NCBI GenBank assembly: GCA_964403185.1
Contig: CAYOFK010000022.1
Span: 1 to 23,807 of the forward strand
DNA from: CAYOFK01 sp964403185
GTDB lineage: Bacteria > Bacteroidota > Bacteroidia > Bacteroidales > VadinHA17
DNA length: 23,807 bases
Direction of reading: 5' to 3'
Under the pieces are notes generated by a model. That model searched no databases. It was not told the origin of the DNA and worked only from the letters and a program-made list of their open reading frames with translations. The position numbers and the translations under genes were made by a program. This document shows positions 16,290 through 23,772 of this stretch, piece by piece; within the stretch, counting starts at the first letter, position 1, and every line of letters begins with the position of its first letter.

Positions 16290-17228
16290 TTAAGTTTTTG
16301 TTAAGGGGGTTCCGGCTTGGAGGGCCCTTTTATACTTTGTGTCAAAACGTTTACCCAGGGTAACCAGAACAACTCCGGTAATGGTGATCAATCCGCCAAT
16401 TACCTGGATTAACTGTGGAAAGATATTAAAATAAATAAGAGCCCCAAGTAACACAAAAAGACTCTTTGAACTTTGAATGATGGAAGTCTTTGAGGCTTCA
16501 ATATATTTCAGTGCGGAATACTGGGCCAAAGCTGTTAAAAAAGGCCCTAATAAAGAACCAATAAGAATGTTGTACATCCCCTCCCACGGGATCATAAAGG
16601 ATGACCCGGACACCGCCATCAGAACGGCGGCAGTTGAAAACAAAAACACAACTCTGTTTAGCGCCAGAATACGGGGGTCAATATGCTTTATGAACTTTTT
16701 GGCAACAATAAATCCAATCGCCAACAAAATACAGGATACGATTATATATACCGTTCCCGGCAGAAACATCTCAGAAAACCGGCCATCTTTTTTGTAGCTG
16801 ATAATGAATGCTCCGGCCAGGGTAAGGGCAAATCCCAATCCCTCCACAACCGAGAACCGTTCACTGAGAAACAGGATCCCAAGTAGGGTGATGAACAATG
16901 GTGTAAGATTGACCAGGAAAGACACAATGGCTGGATTTTCAACACTATTGAGTGCGACAAAAAATGTGCTGGTCCCGCCCAGTTCGAGAAAACCAATGAT
17001 CACAAGGGCGCGAATAGAAGTTCTGTTCAGTGTTTTTAACTTCAGGTAACGTTTTGCAGGAAGGGAGTAGATCACATGCCATAATATGGCAAATCCGAAC
17101 CAGTAAAAACCAAACTGGTAGAGGTTCACAATGTTTAATGCCGCCTTACTGAAAATAAATACATTGGACATGGCCAGGGTGGCCAGGAAAGCAAGAGCAT
17201 AACCGCGAACATGTGGGCTTTTAAACAT
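16290..17228 (-). CDS. EamA-family (DMT superfamily) transporter
   Basis: A 312-residue inner-membrane protein with ten predicted helices in two EamA repeats (about 8-140 and 152-290). The first repeat has the typical NPAIVSFLVNLTPLFITLLG stretch, and the second has its counterpart in LGPFLTALAQYSALKYIEAS. Family members export amino acids, nucleotides, sugars or other metabolites; the substrate cannot be inferred. A TTG at 17246 would add six residues, but the ATG at 17228 (MFKSPHVRGYALAFL) gives a conventional start and lies 20 bases after the pgi stop. It is the last gene of a gpsA-pgi-EamA run and converges with the cDPGS-family gene, whose stop is 9 bases away. Confidence 0.87.
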   Translation of the reverse strand: MFKSPHVRGYALAFLATLAMSNVFIFSKAALNIVNLYQFGFYWFGFAILWHVIYSLPAKRYLKLKTLNRTSIRALVIIGFLELGGTSTFFVALNSVENPAIVSFLVNLTPLFITLLGILFLSERFSVVEGLGFALTLAGAFIISYKKDGRFSEMFLPGTVYIIVSCILLAIGFIVAKKFIKHIDPRILALNRVVFLFSTAAVLMAVSGSSFMIPWEGMYNILIGSLLGPFLTALAQYSALKYIEASKTSIIQSSKSLFVLLGALIYFNIFPQLIQVIGGLITITGVVLVTLGKRFDTKYKRALQAGTPLTKT

Positions 17229-17248
17229 GGTTTCATTTTGGGGCAACG

Positions 17249-18613
17249 CTACTTTGCCTGTGCCTTGAGCCGCCTGGTTGATTCCTCATACCCGGGTTTT
17301 TCCAGCAAAGCAAACATATTCCTTTTATAGGCTTCCACACCGGGCTGGTCAAACGGATTGATCCCAAACGTGTAACCACTGACAGCACAGGACACTTCGA
17401 AAAAATAGATGAGTTGTCCCAGGCTTTGCTCGTTAATGGTTTCAAATTCAATACTTATATTCGGGACATCCCCTTCCACATGAGCCAGGATGGTCCCGAG
17501 TTGAGCCATCCTGTTTATCATGCCCACCTCCTTACCTGCAAGATAATTCAGGTCATCAAGGTTTTGATCATCGTATGGTATTTGAATGTTCTCCCGGTCC
17601 TGCTTGGGTGCTATTGTAGTTTCAAACATCACCCTCCGGCCCTGCTGAAGATACTGGCCAAGAGAATGCAAATCGGTTGTAAAATCAACGCTGGCCGGGA
17701 AAATACCTTTTCCCTCCTTCCCTTCACTCTCACCAAAAAGCTGTTTCCACCATTCGGAAAAGTAATGTAAACAGGGATGGTAGTTCACCAATACTTCCAT
17801 TGTTTTACCCTTTCTGTACAGGGCGTTCCGCACAGCCGCATACAACAATACGGGATTGGTATTAAAGGCAGCCTGTTCCGAATGGCGTTTCATCTCAGAG
17901 GCCCCCTTCAAAAGAGACCTGATATTAACGCCTTGAACTGCCAATGGCAGCAAACCTGCCGGTGTAAGAACAGAGAATCTTCCACCTACATCATCGGGAA
18001 TTACAAAACTTCGATACCCTTCTGTTTCACACAAGGATCTCAGAGCGCCTTTTTTCTCATCCGTTATTGCAATGATTCTTTTTGCTGCTTCATGTGCTCC
18101 ATACTTGTTATAGAGATGGTCTTTCAAAAACCTGAATGCAACTGCCGGTTCAGTGGTGGTTCCCGACTTGGAGATAACTACAATGGCATAGGATTTATCC
18201 TTCAGGTACAGGAGCAGGTGTGTAAGATAATCCGGAGCAAGATGATGCCCGGCAAATAAAATTTCCGGACGTGGATCTTCAGGCAGTCTGAATGGTGGAT
18301 GAAGGGCTTCAATAACAGCCCTGGAACCCAGATACGACCCGCCAATACCAATAACAACCAGAGTGTCAGTCATTCCCTGTAAATCCATGCTCACATTTAT
18401 GATATTCTCTATCAATTCCTGTGGAGTTGATTCAGGGATATCCACCCAGCCCAGAAAGTCCTTACCAGGGCCACTCTTCCCCTTCAGAAGGTCTTGACTT
18501 TTTATTATTTCAGACTCCATTTTTAACACCTCCTGTTCAGGCAAAAAAGGATATACATGTTCAAGATCTATTGTAAGCATTGGTGCGTCTTTTAGCCGAA
18601 TGTCATCCGACAT
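17249..18613 (-). CDS. pgi: Glucose-6-phosphate isomerase
   Basis: Interconverts glucose 6-phosphate and fructose 6-phosphate. At 454 residues it is the short bacterial form, similar in size to Bacillus Pgi rather than the roughly 550-residue E. coli enzyme. Sugar-phosphate-binding motifs are VVIGIGGSYLGSRAVIEAL near residue 86 and VISKSGTTTEPAVAF near 150, followed by GGRFSVLTPAGLLPLAV, the PROSITE-type signature for this family, and NPFDQPGVEAYKRNMF near the C terminus, which contains the conserved Gln and Lys. Its ATG overlaps the gpsA stop by one base (TAATG), showing translational coupling. The EamA-type transporter gene follows. Confidence 0.97.
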   Translation of the reverse strand: MSDDIRLKDAPMLTIDLEHVYPFLPEQEVLKMESEIIKSQDLLKGKSGPGKDFLGWVDIPESTPQELIENIINVSMDLQGMTDTLVVIGIGGSYLGSRAVIEALHPPFRLPEDPRPEILFAGHHLAPDYLTHLLLYLKDKSYAIVVISKSGTTTEPAVAFRFLKDHLYNKYGAHEAAKRIIAITDEKKGALRSLCETEGYRSFVIPDDVGGRFSVLTPAGLLPLAVQGVNIRSLLKGASEMKRHSEQAAFNTNPVLLYAAVRNALYRKGKTMEVLVNYHPCLHYFSEWWKQLFGESEGKEGKGIFPASVDFTTDLHSLGQYLQQGRRVMFETTIAPKQDRENIQIPYDDQNLDDLNYLAGKEVGMINRMAQLGTILAHVEGDVPNISIEFETINEQSLGQLIYFFEVSCAVSGYTFGINPFDQPGVEAYKRNMFALLEKPGYEESTRRLKAQAK

Positions 18614-19605
18614 TAGTGCAGATATTTGGTTAACAATTGCATTTCAATTTGGGGAGAAATGGTTTCGTACAGGATCCTGTAAACAGCATCTGTGATTGGC
18701 ATGAATACATTATGTTCCTTATTGGTTTCATTAATACATCTGGTTGCATAATATCCTTCAGCCACCATATTCATTTCAAGTTGGGCCGATTTCACAGAAT
18801 AACCCTTTCCAATCATAGTACCAAATGAACGGTTCCTGCTGAATTGAGAATAAGCCGTTACGATGAGGTCACCAAGATAAGTGGACGACTTGATATCCCG
18901 GTTGATGGGATGGACCTTATCCACAAACCGCTTGATCTCCTGAATGGCATTTGAAATCAGAACTGCCTGAAAATTATCGCCATAGCCAAGGCCATGGTAA
19001 ATTCCGGAAGCTATGGCCATGATATTCTTCAAAACCGCAGCATATTCGGTGCCATATATATCATCAGAGATAACGGGAATGATGTAGTGGCATTTTAATA
19101 ATCCCCCAATCCTTTCCGCAAGTTGAACATCCTGTGAGGCAACGGTCAGATAACTCAGTCTTTCAAGAGCAACCTCCTCGGCATGAGAGGGTCCTGACAG
19201 GATGACAACGGAATCCAGGGGCACCCCGTATTCCTGATTACAAAATTCAGCAATGATCAGGTTTCTGTGCGGAATGATCCCTTTTACGGCAGAGACTATG
19301 ATCTTATCTGACAGATCCTTGCCTGCCGGTTCCATGGCCTCGGCAAGAAAAAATGCCGGAACGGCCAGGATAAGGACTTCTGCCCGTTCAACAACCTTTT
19401 GAATATCAGCATCAAGAAACAACCTGTCAGGGTCAAATTCAATGGAACTTAAATACTGAGGATTGTGTTTTTGGGTTTTTATGTACTGAATCCTTTCCGA
19501 ATTTCGCATATACCACCCCACTTCAGGCTGGTTCTCCAGTAAAATCTTCACCAGTGCCGTGGCCCAGCTGCCACCACCCAATACTGCGATTTTCGGATCT
19601 TTCAT
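18613..19605 (-). CDS. gpsA: NAD(P)H-dependent glycerol-3-phosphate dehydrogenase
   Basis: Reduces dihydroxyacetone phosphate to sn-glycerol 3-phosphate, the backbone for phospholipids. The protein is about 330 residues. The N-terminal Rossmann motif is AVLGGGSWATAL, followed by AVPAFFL, the substrate-binding LSGPSHAEEVA, and the catalytic lysine in YAAVLKNIMAIASGI. The C terminus has the usual MVAEGYYATRCI segment. Two in-frame ATGs compete: 19617 and 19605. A -7 element ends only 7 bases before 19617, so I favour 19605, which also matches the short leader before GGGSWAT typical of Bacteroidota GpsA; the longer form would be leaderless. The gene heads an operon with pgi (1-base overlap) and an EamA transporter, tying lipid precursor supply to upper glycolysis. 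Confidence 0.95.
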   Translation of the reverse strand: MKDPKIAVLGGGSWATALVKILLENQPEVGWYMRNSERIQYIKTQKHNPQYLSSIEFDPDRLFLDADIQKVVERAEVLILAVPAFFLAEAMEPAGKDLSDKIIVSAVKGIIPHRNLIIAEFCNQEYGVPLDSVVILSGPSHAEEVALERLSYLTVASQDVQLAERIGGLLKCHYIIPVISDDIYGTEYAAVLKNIMAIASGIYHGLGYGDNFQAVLISNAIQEIKRFVDKVHPINRDIKSSTYLGDLIVTAYSQFSRNRSFGTMIGKGYSVKSAQLEMNMVAEGYYATRCINETNKEHNVFMPITDAVYRILYETISPQIEMQLLTKYLH

Positions 19606-19624
19606 TTCCCTGATCATAAAAAAA

Positions 19625-19632
19625 CAAATTTA
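19625..19632 (-). promoter_or_regulatory. Candidate -7 promoter element for the gpsA-pgi-EamA operon
   Basis: Reads TAAATTTG on the minus strand, an exact TAnnTTTG match. Transcription would begin around 19618, giving a leader of about 13 bases for the ATG at 19605. No clear -33 TTG was found at the normal spacing. Confidence 0.45.
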
Positions 19633-19758
19633 TCATTTATTTCCGAACCGCAGCTTATTAAAAAGTACAGCATACAATTCATAAACTAAACTCATTTATG
19701 GCATCCGCACCCCGTAATCATACCAGTTGTCAGTAGAGATTCTTACAGGCCGGTCATC

Positions 19759-20118
19759 CTATTCCTGCCGGACAGCATCCACAGGGTTAGATCTTCCAGC
19801 CTTAAAGGTATGGTATCCAACAGTTAGCAGTGCAATGATGACAACAAGCATTCCGGATATGATAAAAATCCCTGGTTTCAACCTGGTAGGATAAACAAAA
19901 TCCTGTAACCAATCCTTCATTAAGTAATAGGCAGCCGGGAATGCCAGAACCATGGATAAAAGAATCAGGATCAGGAACGCTTTAGTGATCATGGTAGTGA
20001 TCGTATTGGTGCCTGCTCCCAGCACCTTCCTGATCCCAATCTCCCTGGTGCGTTGTTCAACGGTATAAGATGACAATCTGATGATATTTTCCTTATCAAA
20101 TCCCAGGTCCTTGACAAA
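19759..20118 (-). pseudogene. Internally deleted remnant of a large MacB/FtsX-type ABC permease
   Basis: The intact C terminus of a roughly 800-residue Bacteroidota ABC permease is visible: SSYTVEQRTREIGIRKVLGA, the cytoplasmic loop of the last FtsX domain, then two or three membrane helices and the usual ending NPVDAVRQE before the stop. Reading upstream in the same frame, the next residues are FVKDLGFDKENIIR, preceded by a stop at 20119-20121. In this family the KDLGFDKEN motif belongs to a periplasmic segment several hundred residues before the EQRTREIGIRKVLGA loop, so the two pieces appear joined by an internal deletion. There is no start codon with a plausible signal. A TTG at 20076 would give 105 residues, but that product would lack a functional membrane domain. 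No partner ATPase is nearby. I judge it non-functional debris; a small expressed membrane peptide cannot be excluded. Confidence 0.8.
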
Positions 20119-20156
20119 TCATGAACAACCGGCCAGTATAAATCTAATTTATTTTT

Positions 20157-20164
20157 TATATTTG
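20157..20164 (+). promoter_or_regulatory. Candidate -7 promoter element for the haem-protein pair
   Basis: TATATTTG matches TAnnTTTG exactly and lies 53 bases before the ATG at 20218, predicting a leader of about 45 bases. It falls just outside the permease remnant. No good -33 TTG was seen. Confidence 0.45.
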
Positions 20165-20217
20165 GAAAAGCACAAATTTTGCAAGCAAAGAATTAATAAT
20201 TAATAAACCGTTGAAGT

Positions 20218-20628
20218 ATGAAAAGGACTGTATCAAATGTACTGGTTATATCACTTGCTTTGGTATTTTTTACCGGACTTACTTCTATGGTCAGAAAAAG
20301 AGTTGAGAGTGGTGCTTTATCACCACAGGAAGTGGAACTTAATGCCCCTGATAAAGTGTTTGATATTCTTGAATCCTCTTGCTTTGACTGCCATATGAGT
20401 ACATCGAAAAATGAAAAGGCAAGGAAAAAAATGAGCTTTGACAAGTTCAGCAAATTGTCACCCATGAATCTGACGGCCATCCTTAACGATTTAAATAAAG
20501 CAACCAAAGAAGGTAAAATGCCGCCTGAAAAATATCTGGATAAATATCCGGAAAAGAAACTCACTCAGGCAGAAATTGAGGCCATTGCTAAATGGACCAG
20601 TTCCCGGTCAAAAGCTTTTATTCAGTAA
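20218..20628 (+). CDS. Small membrane-anchored CxxCH haem protein (haem-binding-domain type), first of pair
   Basis: A 136-residue protein with an N-terminal hydrophobic segment (about residues 7-24, VLVISLALVFFTGLTS) that would act as a membrane anchor or signal. The periplasmic part has one covalent haem-attachment motif, CFDCH, at Cys55-Cys58-His59. Met101 in the GKMPPEKY stretch is a plausible distal haem ligand, since the same Met-Pro recurs in the neighbour. The C-terminal half is lysine-rich and helical (LTQAEIEAIAKWTSS, a typical cytochrome c C-terminal helix). It is most like the small single-haem domain family found in Bacteroidota (Pfam Haem_bd). Its stop is 3 bases before the start of a second protein of the same kind, so the two are surely co-transcribed. 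Likely an electron-transfer or haem-sensing role; the partner is unknown. Confidence 0.8.
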   Translation: MKRTVSNVLVISLALVFFTGLTSMVRKRVESGALSPQEVELNAPDKVFDILESSCFDCHMSTSKNEKARKKMSFDKFSKLSPMNLTAILNDLNKATKEGKMPPEKYLDKYPEKKLTQAEIEAIAKWTSSRSKAFIQ

Positions 20629-20631
20629 AAC

Positions 20632-21114
20632 ATGAAAAGTAAAATGACGAAGTTAGTGAAATGGGGGCTTGCCACCCTGGTGGGTTTTGTTATTGTACTT
20701 CAGCTTTTTCAGCCCACAGGGAATTGGGGAGAGCGGGAGGTGCCTGAAGATCTGTTTGCAGTTGTCCCTGCCAATGACAGTGTGAAAAATATTTTGGTTA
20801 ACAGTTGTTATGATTGCCATTCAAACTACACAAACTCTCCGTGGTACAGCTATGTGGCACCGCTTTCTTTTTTTATTAACCACCACGTCAGGGAGGCCAA
20901 AGAAAAGTTAAATTTCTCTGAATGGGCAAATTTTTCAAGTAAGGATCAGCTCAGTTATCTGGTTGATATCTGTGAAGAACTCGAAGATGACGAAATGCCA
21001 TTGAAAAGTTACCTGATCATGCATAAAAATGCCCGTCTTGATAAAAATGAAAAGAAACGCATCTGTGACTGGGCCGAAACCCTGGGCATGCATATCATGA
21101 CGGGAGGTCAATGA
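20632..21114 (+). CDS. Small membrane-anchored CxxCH haem protein (haem-binding-domain type), second of pair
   Basis: A 160-residue protein with a transmembrane anchor at about residues 10-27 (WGLATLVGFVIVLQLF) and a periplasmic domain. The haem motif is CYDCH (Cys59, Cys62, His63), followed by SNYTNSPWYSYVAP, a run characteristic of the Bacteroidota Haem_bd family. Met122 in DDEMPLKSY is the likely distal ligand, equivalent to Met101 of the upstream protein. The C terminus (NEKKRICDWAETL) forms the final helix. The start at 20632 lies 3 bases after the preceding stop; a second ATG at 20644 is possible. Downstream, a separate promoter precedes ribF, so the pair is probably a two-gene unit. 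The partner oxidoreductase is not in the window. Confidence 0.86.
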   Translation: MKSKMTKLVKWGLATLVGFVIVLQLFQPTGNWGEREVPEDLFAVVPANDSVKNILVNSCYDCHSNYTNSPWYSYVAPLSFFINHHVREAKEKLNFSEWANFSSKDQLSYLVDICEELEDDEMPLKSYLIMHKNARLDKNEKKRICDWAETLGMHIMTGGQ

Positions 21115-21172
21115 TTATTTGAGGAATATCTTATGTCATAAATTGAACTCCGGGGACCACATCTTAATTTCA

Positions 21173-21180
21173 TAACTTTG
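21173..21180 (+). promoter_or_regulatory. Candidate -7 promoter element for ribF
   Basis: TAACTTTG matches the TAnnTTTG consensus exactly and lies 26 bases before the ribF ATG, predicting a leader of about 20 bases. The same octamer occurs before ahcY, which strengthens both calls. No riboswitch-sized leader is present. Confidence 0.55.
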
Positions 21181-21206
21181 GGAGTGCTGCACGAACCATA
21201 ATTTTA

Positions 21207-22142
21207 ATGAAAGTACATTCAGACCCGTTGCATCTGAACCTGAAGAACCCGGTCATAACCCTGGGTATATTTGATGGTGTGCATACCGGCCATCAGCAAA
21301 TCATCAGGGCACTTATTACAACTGCCAGAAGCATAAACGGGGAGTCCGTTGTGATTACATTCTGGCCCCATCCACGTACAGTACTGGACCAGGAAACTGC
21401 AAACGTCAGGTTTCTTACAACCCTGGAAGAGAAAAAGTATCTTCTCGACCAGGCTGGTGTCGGCCACCTGGTAATAATCCCGTTTACACGGTCATTTGCA
21501 AACCTGGATGCCTGTGAATTCATAAAAGATATCCTGGTGTCAAGATTTGGCATTCATCATCTCATAATGGGATACAACCATAAATTTGGAAGGGACCGCA
21601 AAGGCGATTGTAAGGCCATCCGGGACTGTGCGCAGAAATTTAGTTTTAAAACTACACGGCTGGAACCATATATAGAGAACGGTGTCAAGGTAAGTTCAAC
21701 AGTGATCCGGGATGCACTTTGGTCAGGCCGGATCAGGAAGGCAAACCGGCATCTTGGTTATACATTCTTTATTAATGGTTCTATTACCGGTGGTAAAAGA
21801 ATTGGAACAAAAATCGGGTACCCAACAGCCAATATCACTCCCGCCACAAGTTTTAAAATCGTTCCTTCAGATGGCGTTTATGCTGTAAAACTTCAAATAC
21901 ACGGCCACAATCATGATGGCATGTTAAACATAGGCGTAAGGCCAACCTTGAATACGGACAAACCGGTAAAGACCATCGAGGTGCATATTTTTGACTTTTC
22001 ACAGAACATATACGGCCAGGAAATCAGGTTATTCTTTGTGGACCGGATCCGCAATGAAGAAAAATTTGAAAATGTGGATGCGCTGGTTCAGCAGCTTAAA
22101 AAGGACGAGATTGCTGCAAAGGAGATCCTTGCCAAATCGTAA
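21207..22142 (+). CDS. ribF: Bifunctional riboflavin kinase / FAD synthetase
   Basis: Phosphorylates riboflavin to FMN and then adenylylates FMN to FAD. The 311-residue length is typical. The N-terminal FMN adenylyltransferase domain has the nucleotidyltransferase signature GIFDGVHTGHQ (residues 20-30), MGYNHKFGRDRKG (121-133) and SSTVIRDAL (163-171). The C-terminal riboflavin kinase domain begins near 184 and has GKRIGTKIGYPTANI (196-210), with the PTAN motif that binds Mg-ATP, then SDGVYAV and LNIGVRPT. Both activities should be present. It is preceded by its own promoter-like element and followed after 113 bases by ahcY, which also has its own. Confidence 0.97.
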   Translation: MKVHSDPLHLNLKNPVITLGIFDGVHTGHQQIIRALITTARSINGESVVITFWPHPRTVLDQETANVRFLTTLEEKKYLLDQAGVGHLVIIPFTRSFANLDACEFIKDILVSRFGIHHLIMGYNHKFGRDRKGDCKAIRDCAQKFSFKTTRLEPYIENGVKVSSTVIRDALWSGRIRKANRHLGYTFFINGSITGGKRIGTKIGYPTANITPATSFKIVPSDGVYAVKLQIHGHNHDGMLNIGVRPTLNTDKPVKTIEVHIFDFSQNIYGQEIRLFFVDRIRNEEKFENVDALVQQLKKDEIAAKEILAKS

Positions 22143-22224
22143 CATTTCTGACTCGTTCTGAAACTCATTCGTGCTATTGAAACAAACGGCTGGCATTTCC
22201 GTGCACATTTTTCCCGATTTATTA

Positions 22225-22232
22225 TAACTTTG
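22225..22232 (+). promoter_or_regulatory. Candidate -7 promoter element for ahcY
   Basis: TAACTTTG, identical to the ribF element, lies 23 bases before the ahcY ATG, predicting a leader of about 17 bases. That leaves no room for an S-adenosylhomocysteine riboswitch. A -33 TTG at normal spacing is not evident. Confidence 0.55.
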
Positions 22233-22255
22233 CATTCCGAAAATTATTAACAATC

Positions 22256-23680
22256 ATGGAAATAACAGATACCAAAATTCAAAGTTTACCTTACAAAGTC
22301 AAGGACATTGACCTTGCCGCATTCGGCAGAAGGGAAATAGAAATTGCAGAGAAAGAAATGCCAGGCTTAATGTCCTTAAGAAAAAGTTATTCCGGTCAGA
22401 ATCCCTTAAAAGGAGCCCGCATCACAGGGTCATTGCACATGACCATTCAAACCGCCGTGCTTATTGAAACCCTTATTGAACTGGGTGCCGATGTGAGATG
22501 GGCCAGTTGCAATATTTTTTCCACACAGGATCACGCAGCCGCAGCCGTTGCTGTCAAAGGCATTCCTGTTTTTGCCTGGAAAGGGGAAACCCTTGAAGAA
22601 TACTGGTGGTGTACCGCACAGGCCTTGTCATTTCCTGCCGGCAACGGGCCAAATCTGATCGTTGATGATGGAGGTGATGCCACTTTAATGATCCATACCG
22701 GATTTGACGCTGAAAACCAATCTGAATTGCTGGATAAAGAACCCGGGAATGAAGAAGAAGCCATCATTCTGAAACAATTAAAGACCATACAAAAGGACGA
22801 CCCTTCAAAATGGCACCGAATGGTCAAAGAACTGCGGGGTATTTCTGAAGAAACCACAACCGGCGTGAATCGGTTATACCAGATGAAAGAGCAAAATAAA
22901 TTACTGGCTCCGGCCATTAATGTTAACGATTCTGTTACCAAGTCTAAGTTTGATAACTTGTATGGCTGCCGCGAATCCCTTGCAGATGGTATCAAACGGG
23001 CCACGGATGTAATGCTTGCGGGCAAGGTTGTTGTTATATGCGGCTATGGTGATGTTGGTAAAGGTTCGGCAAGATCCATGCGTGCCTATGGAGCACGGGT
23101 TATAGTAACAGAGATTGATCCCATTTGTGCACTCCAGGCAGCCATGGAAGGATTTGAAGTTAAAACTCTTGAAGAAGCCCTGCCGATTGGCAATGTTTAC
23201 GTAACTGCCACCGGAAATAAAGACGTGATCACTGTGGATCACATGAAACAGATGAAGGATCAATCCATCGTCTGCAATATAGGTCATTTTGATAACGAGA
23301 TACAGGTATCAGAACTGGATCAATTCCACGGAATCCGGAAAACTACAATCAAGCCTCAGGTGGATAAGTATGCTTTCCCCGGCGGACCCAGTATCTTTCT
23401 GCTCGCAGAAGGAAGGTTGGTCAACCTGGGTTGTGCAACCGGACATCCGTCTTTCGTAATGAGTAATTCCTTCACCAATCAAACGCTGGCCCAGATAGAA
23501 CTCTGGAACAAGGATTATGAACTGGATGTTTACAGGTTGCCCAAACACCTGGATGAAGAGGTTGCCCGGTTACATCTTGAGCATGTCGGAGTAAATCTCA
23601 CAAAACTTTCTGAAGAGCAGGCTGATTATATTGGTGTGCCGGTTAATGGCCCCTTTAAATCAGATCATTACCGGTACTAG
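22256..23680 (+). CDS. ahcY: Adenosylhomocysteinase (S-adenosyl-L-homocysteine hydrolase)
   Basis: Reversibly splits S-adenosylhomocysteine into adenosine and homocysteine, relieving product inhibition of SAM-dependent methyltransferases. The protein has 474 residues and is complete. The substrate domain contains ASCNIFSTQDHAAAA (83-97), and the catalytic stretch is SVTKSKFDNLYGCRESLADG, with Lys229, Asp233, Asn234 and Cys238 equivalent to human Lys186, Asp190, Asn191 and Cys195. The NAD-binding glycine loop is GYGDVGKG (263-270). The C terminus ends KSDHYRY, the conserved tail whose Lys and Tyr reach the cofactor of the neighbouring subunit in the tetramer. Together with the PatB/MalY-type enzyme at 851 it could feed sulfur-amino-acid turnover, but the two are far apart and not linked by operon structure. 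Confidence 0.98.
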   Translation: MEITDTKIQSLPYKVKDIDLAAFGRREIEIAEKEMPGLMSLRKSYSGQNPLKGARITGSLHMTIQTAVLIETLIELGADVRWASCNIFSTQDHAAAAVAVKGIPVFAWKGETLEEYWWCTAQALSFPAGNGPNLIVDDGGDATLMIHTGFDAENQSELLDKEPGNEEEAIILKQLKTIQKDDPSKWHRMVKELRGISEETTTGVNRLYQMKEQNKLLAPAINVNDSVTKSKFDNLYGCRESLADGIKRATDVMLAGKVVVICGYGDVGKGSARSMRAYGARVIVTEIDPICALQAAMEGFEVKTLEEALPIGNVYVTATGNKDVITVDHMKQMKDQSIVCNIGHFDNEIQVSELDQFHGIRKTTIKPQVDKYAFPGGPSIFLLAEGRLVNLGCATGHPSFVMSNSFTNQTLAQIELWNKDYELDVYRLPKHLDEEVARLHLEHVGVNLTKLSEEQADYIGVPVNGPFKSDHYRY

Positions 23681-23740
23681 TGATTAGGCAAAGGCCAATA
23701 GTTGCCATGGGGCACAGAGTCAGGAGACCATAAAAAAAGC

Positions 23741-23772
23741 CACTTAGGGAGCGATATACTCCTTTGTAAGTG
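23741..23772. other. Imperfect hairpin downstream of ahcY
   Basis: CACTTA pairs with TAAGTG, and an inner GGAG pairs with CTCC across a 7-base loop, with an asymmetric bulge on the 3' side. It is about 60 bases after the ahcY stop in an otherwise featureless tail. There is no T-run after it, so it is at best a weak transcript-end structure. Confidence 0.25.

Noticed and set aside
21115..21206. Possible FMN riboswitch before ribF
   Set aside because: The gap is only 92 bases, shows none of the conserved RFN-element blocks, and the promoter-like element leaves a leader of about 20 bases.
22143..22255. Possible S-adenosylhomocysteine or SAM riboswitch before ahcY
   Set aside because: The predicted leader is under 20 bases and no structured conserved element is visible in the 113-base gap.
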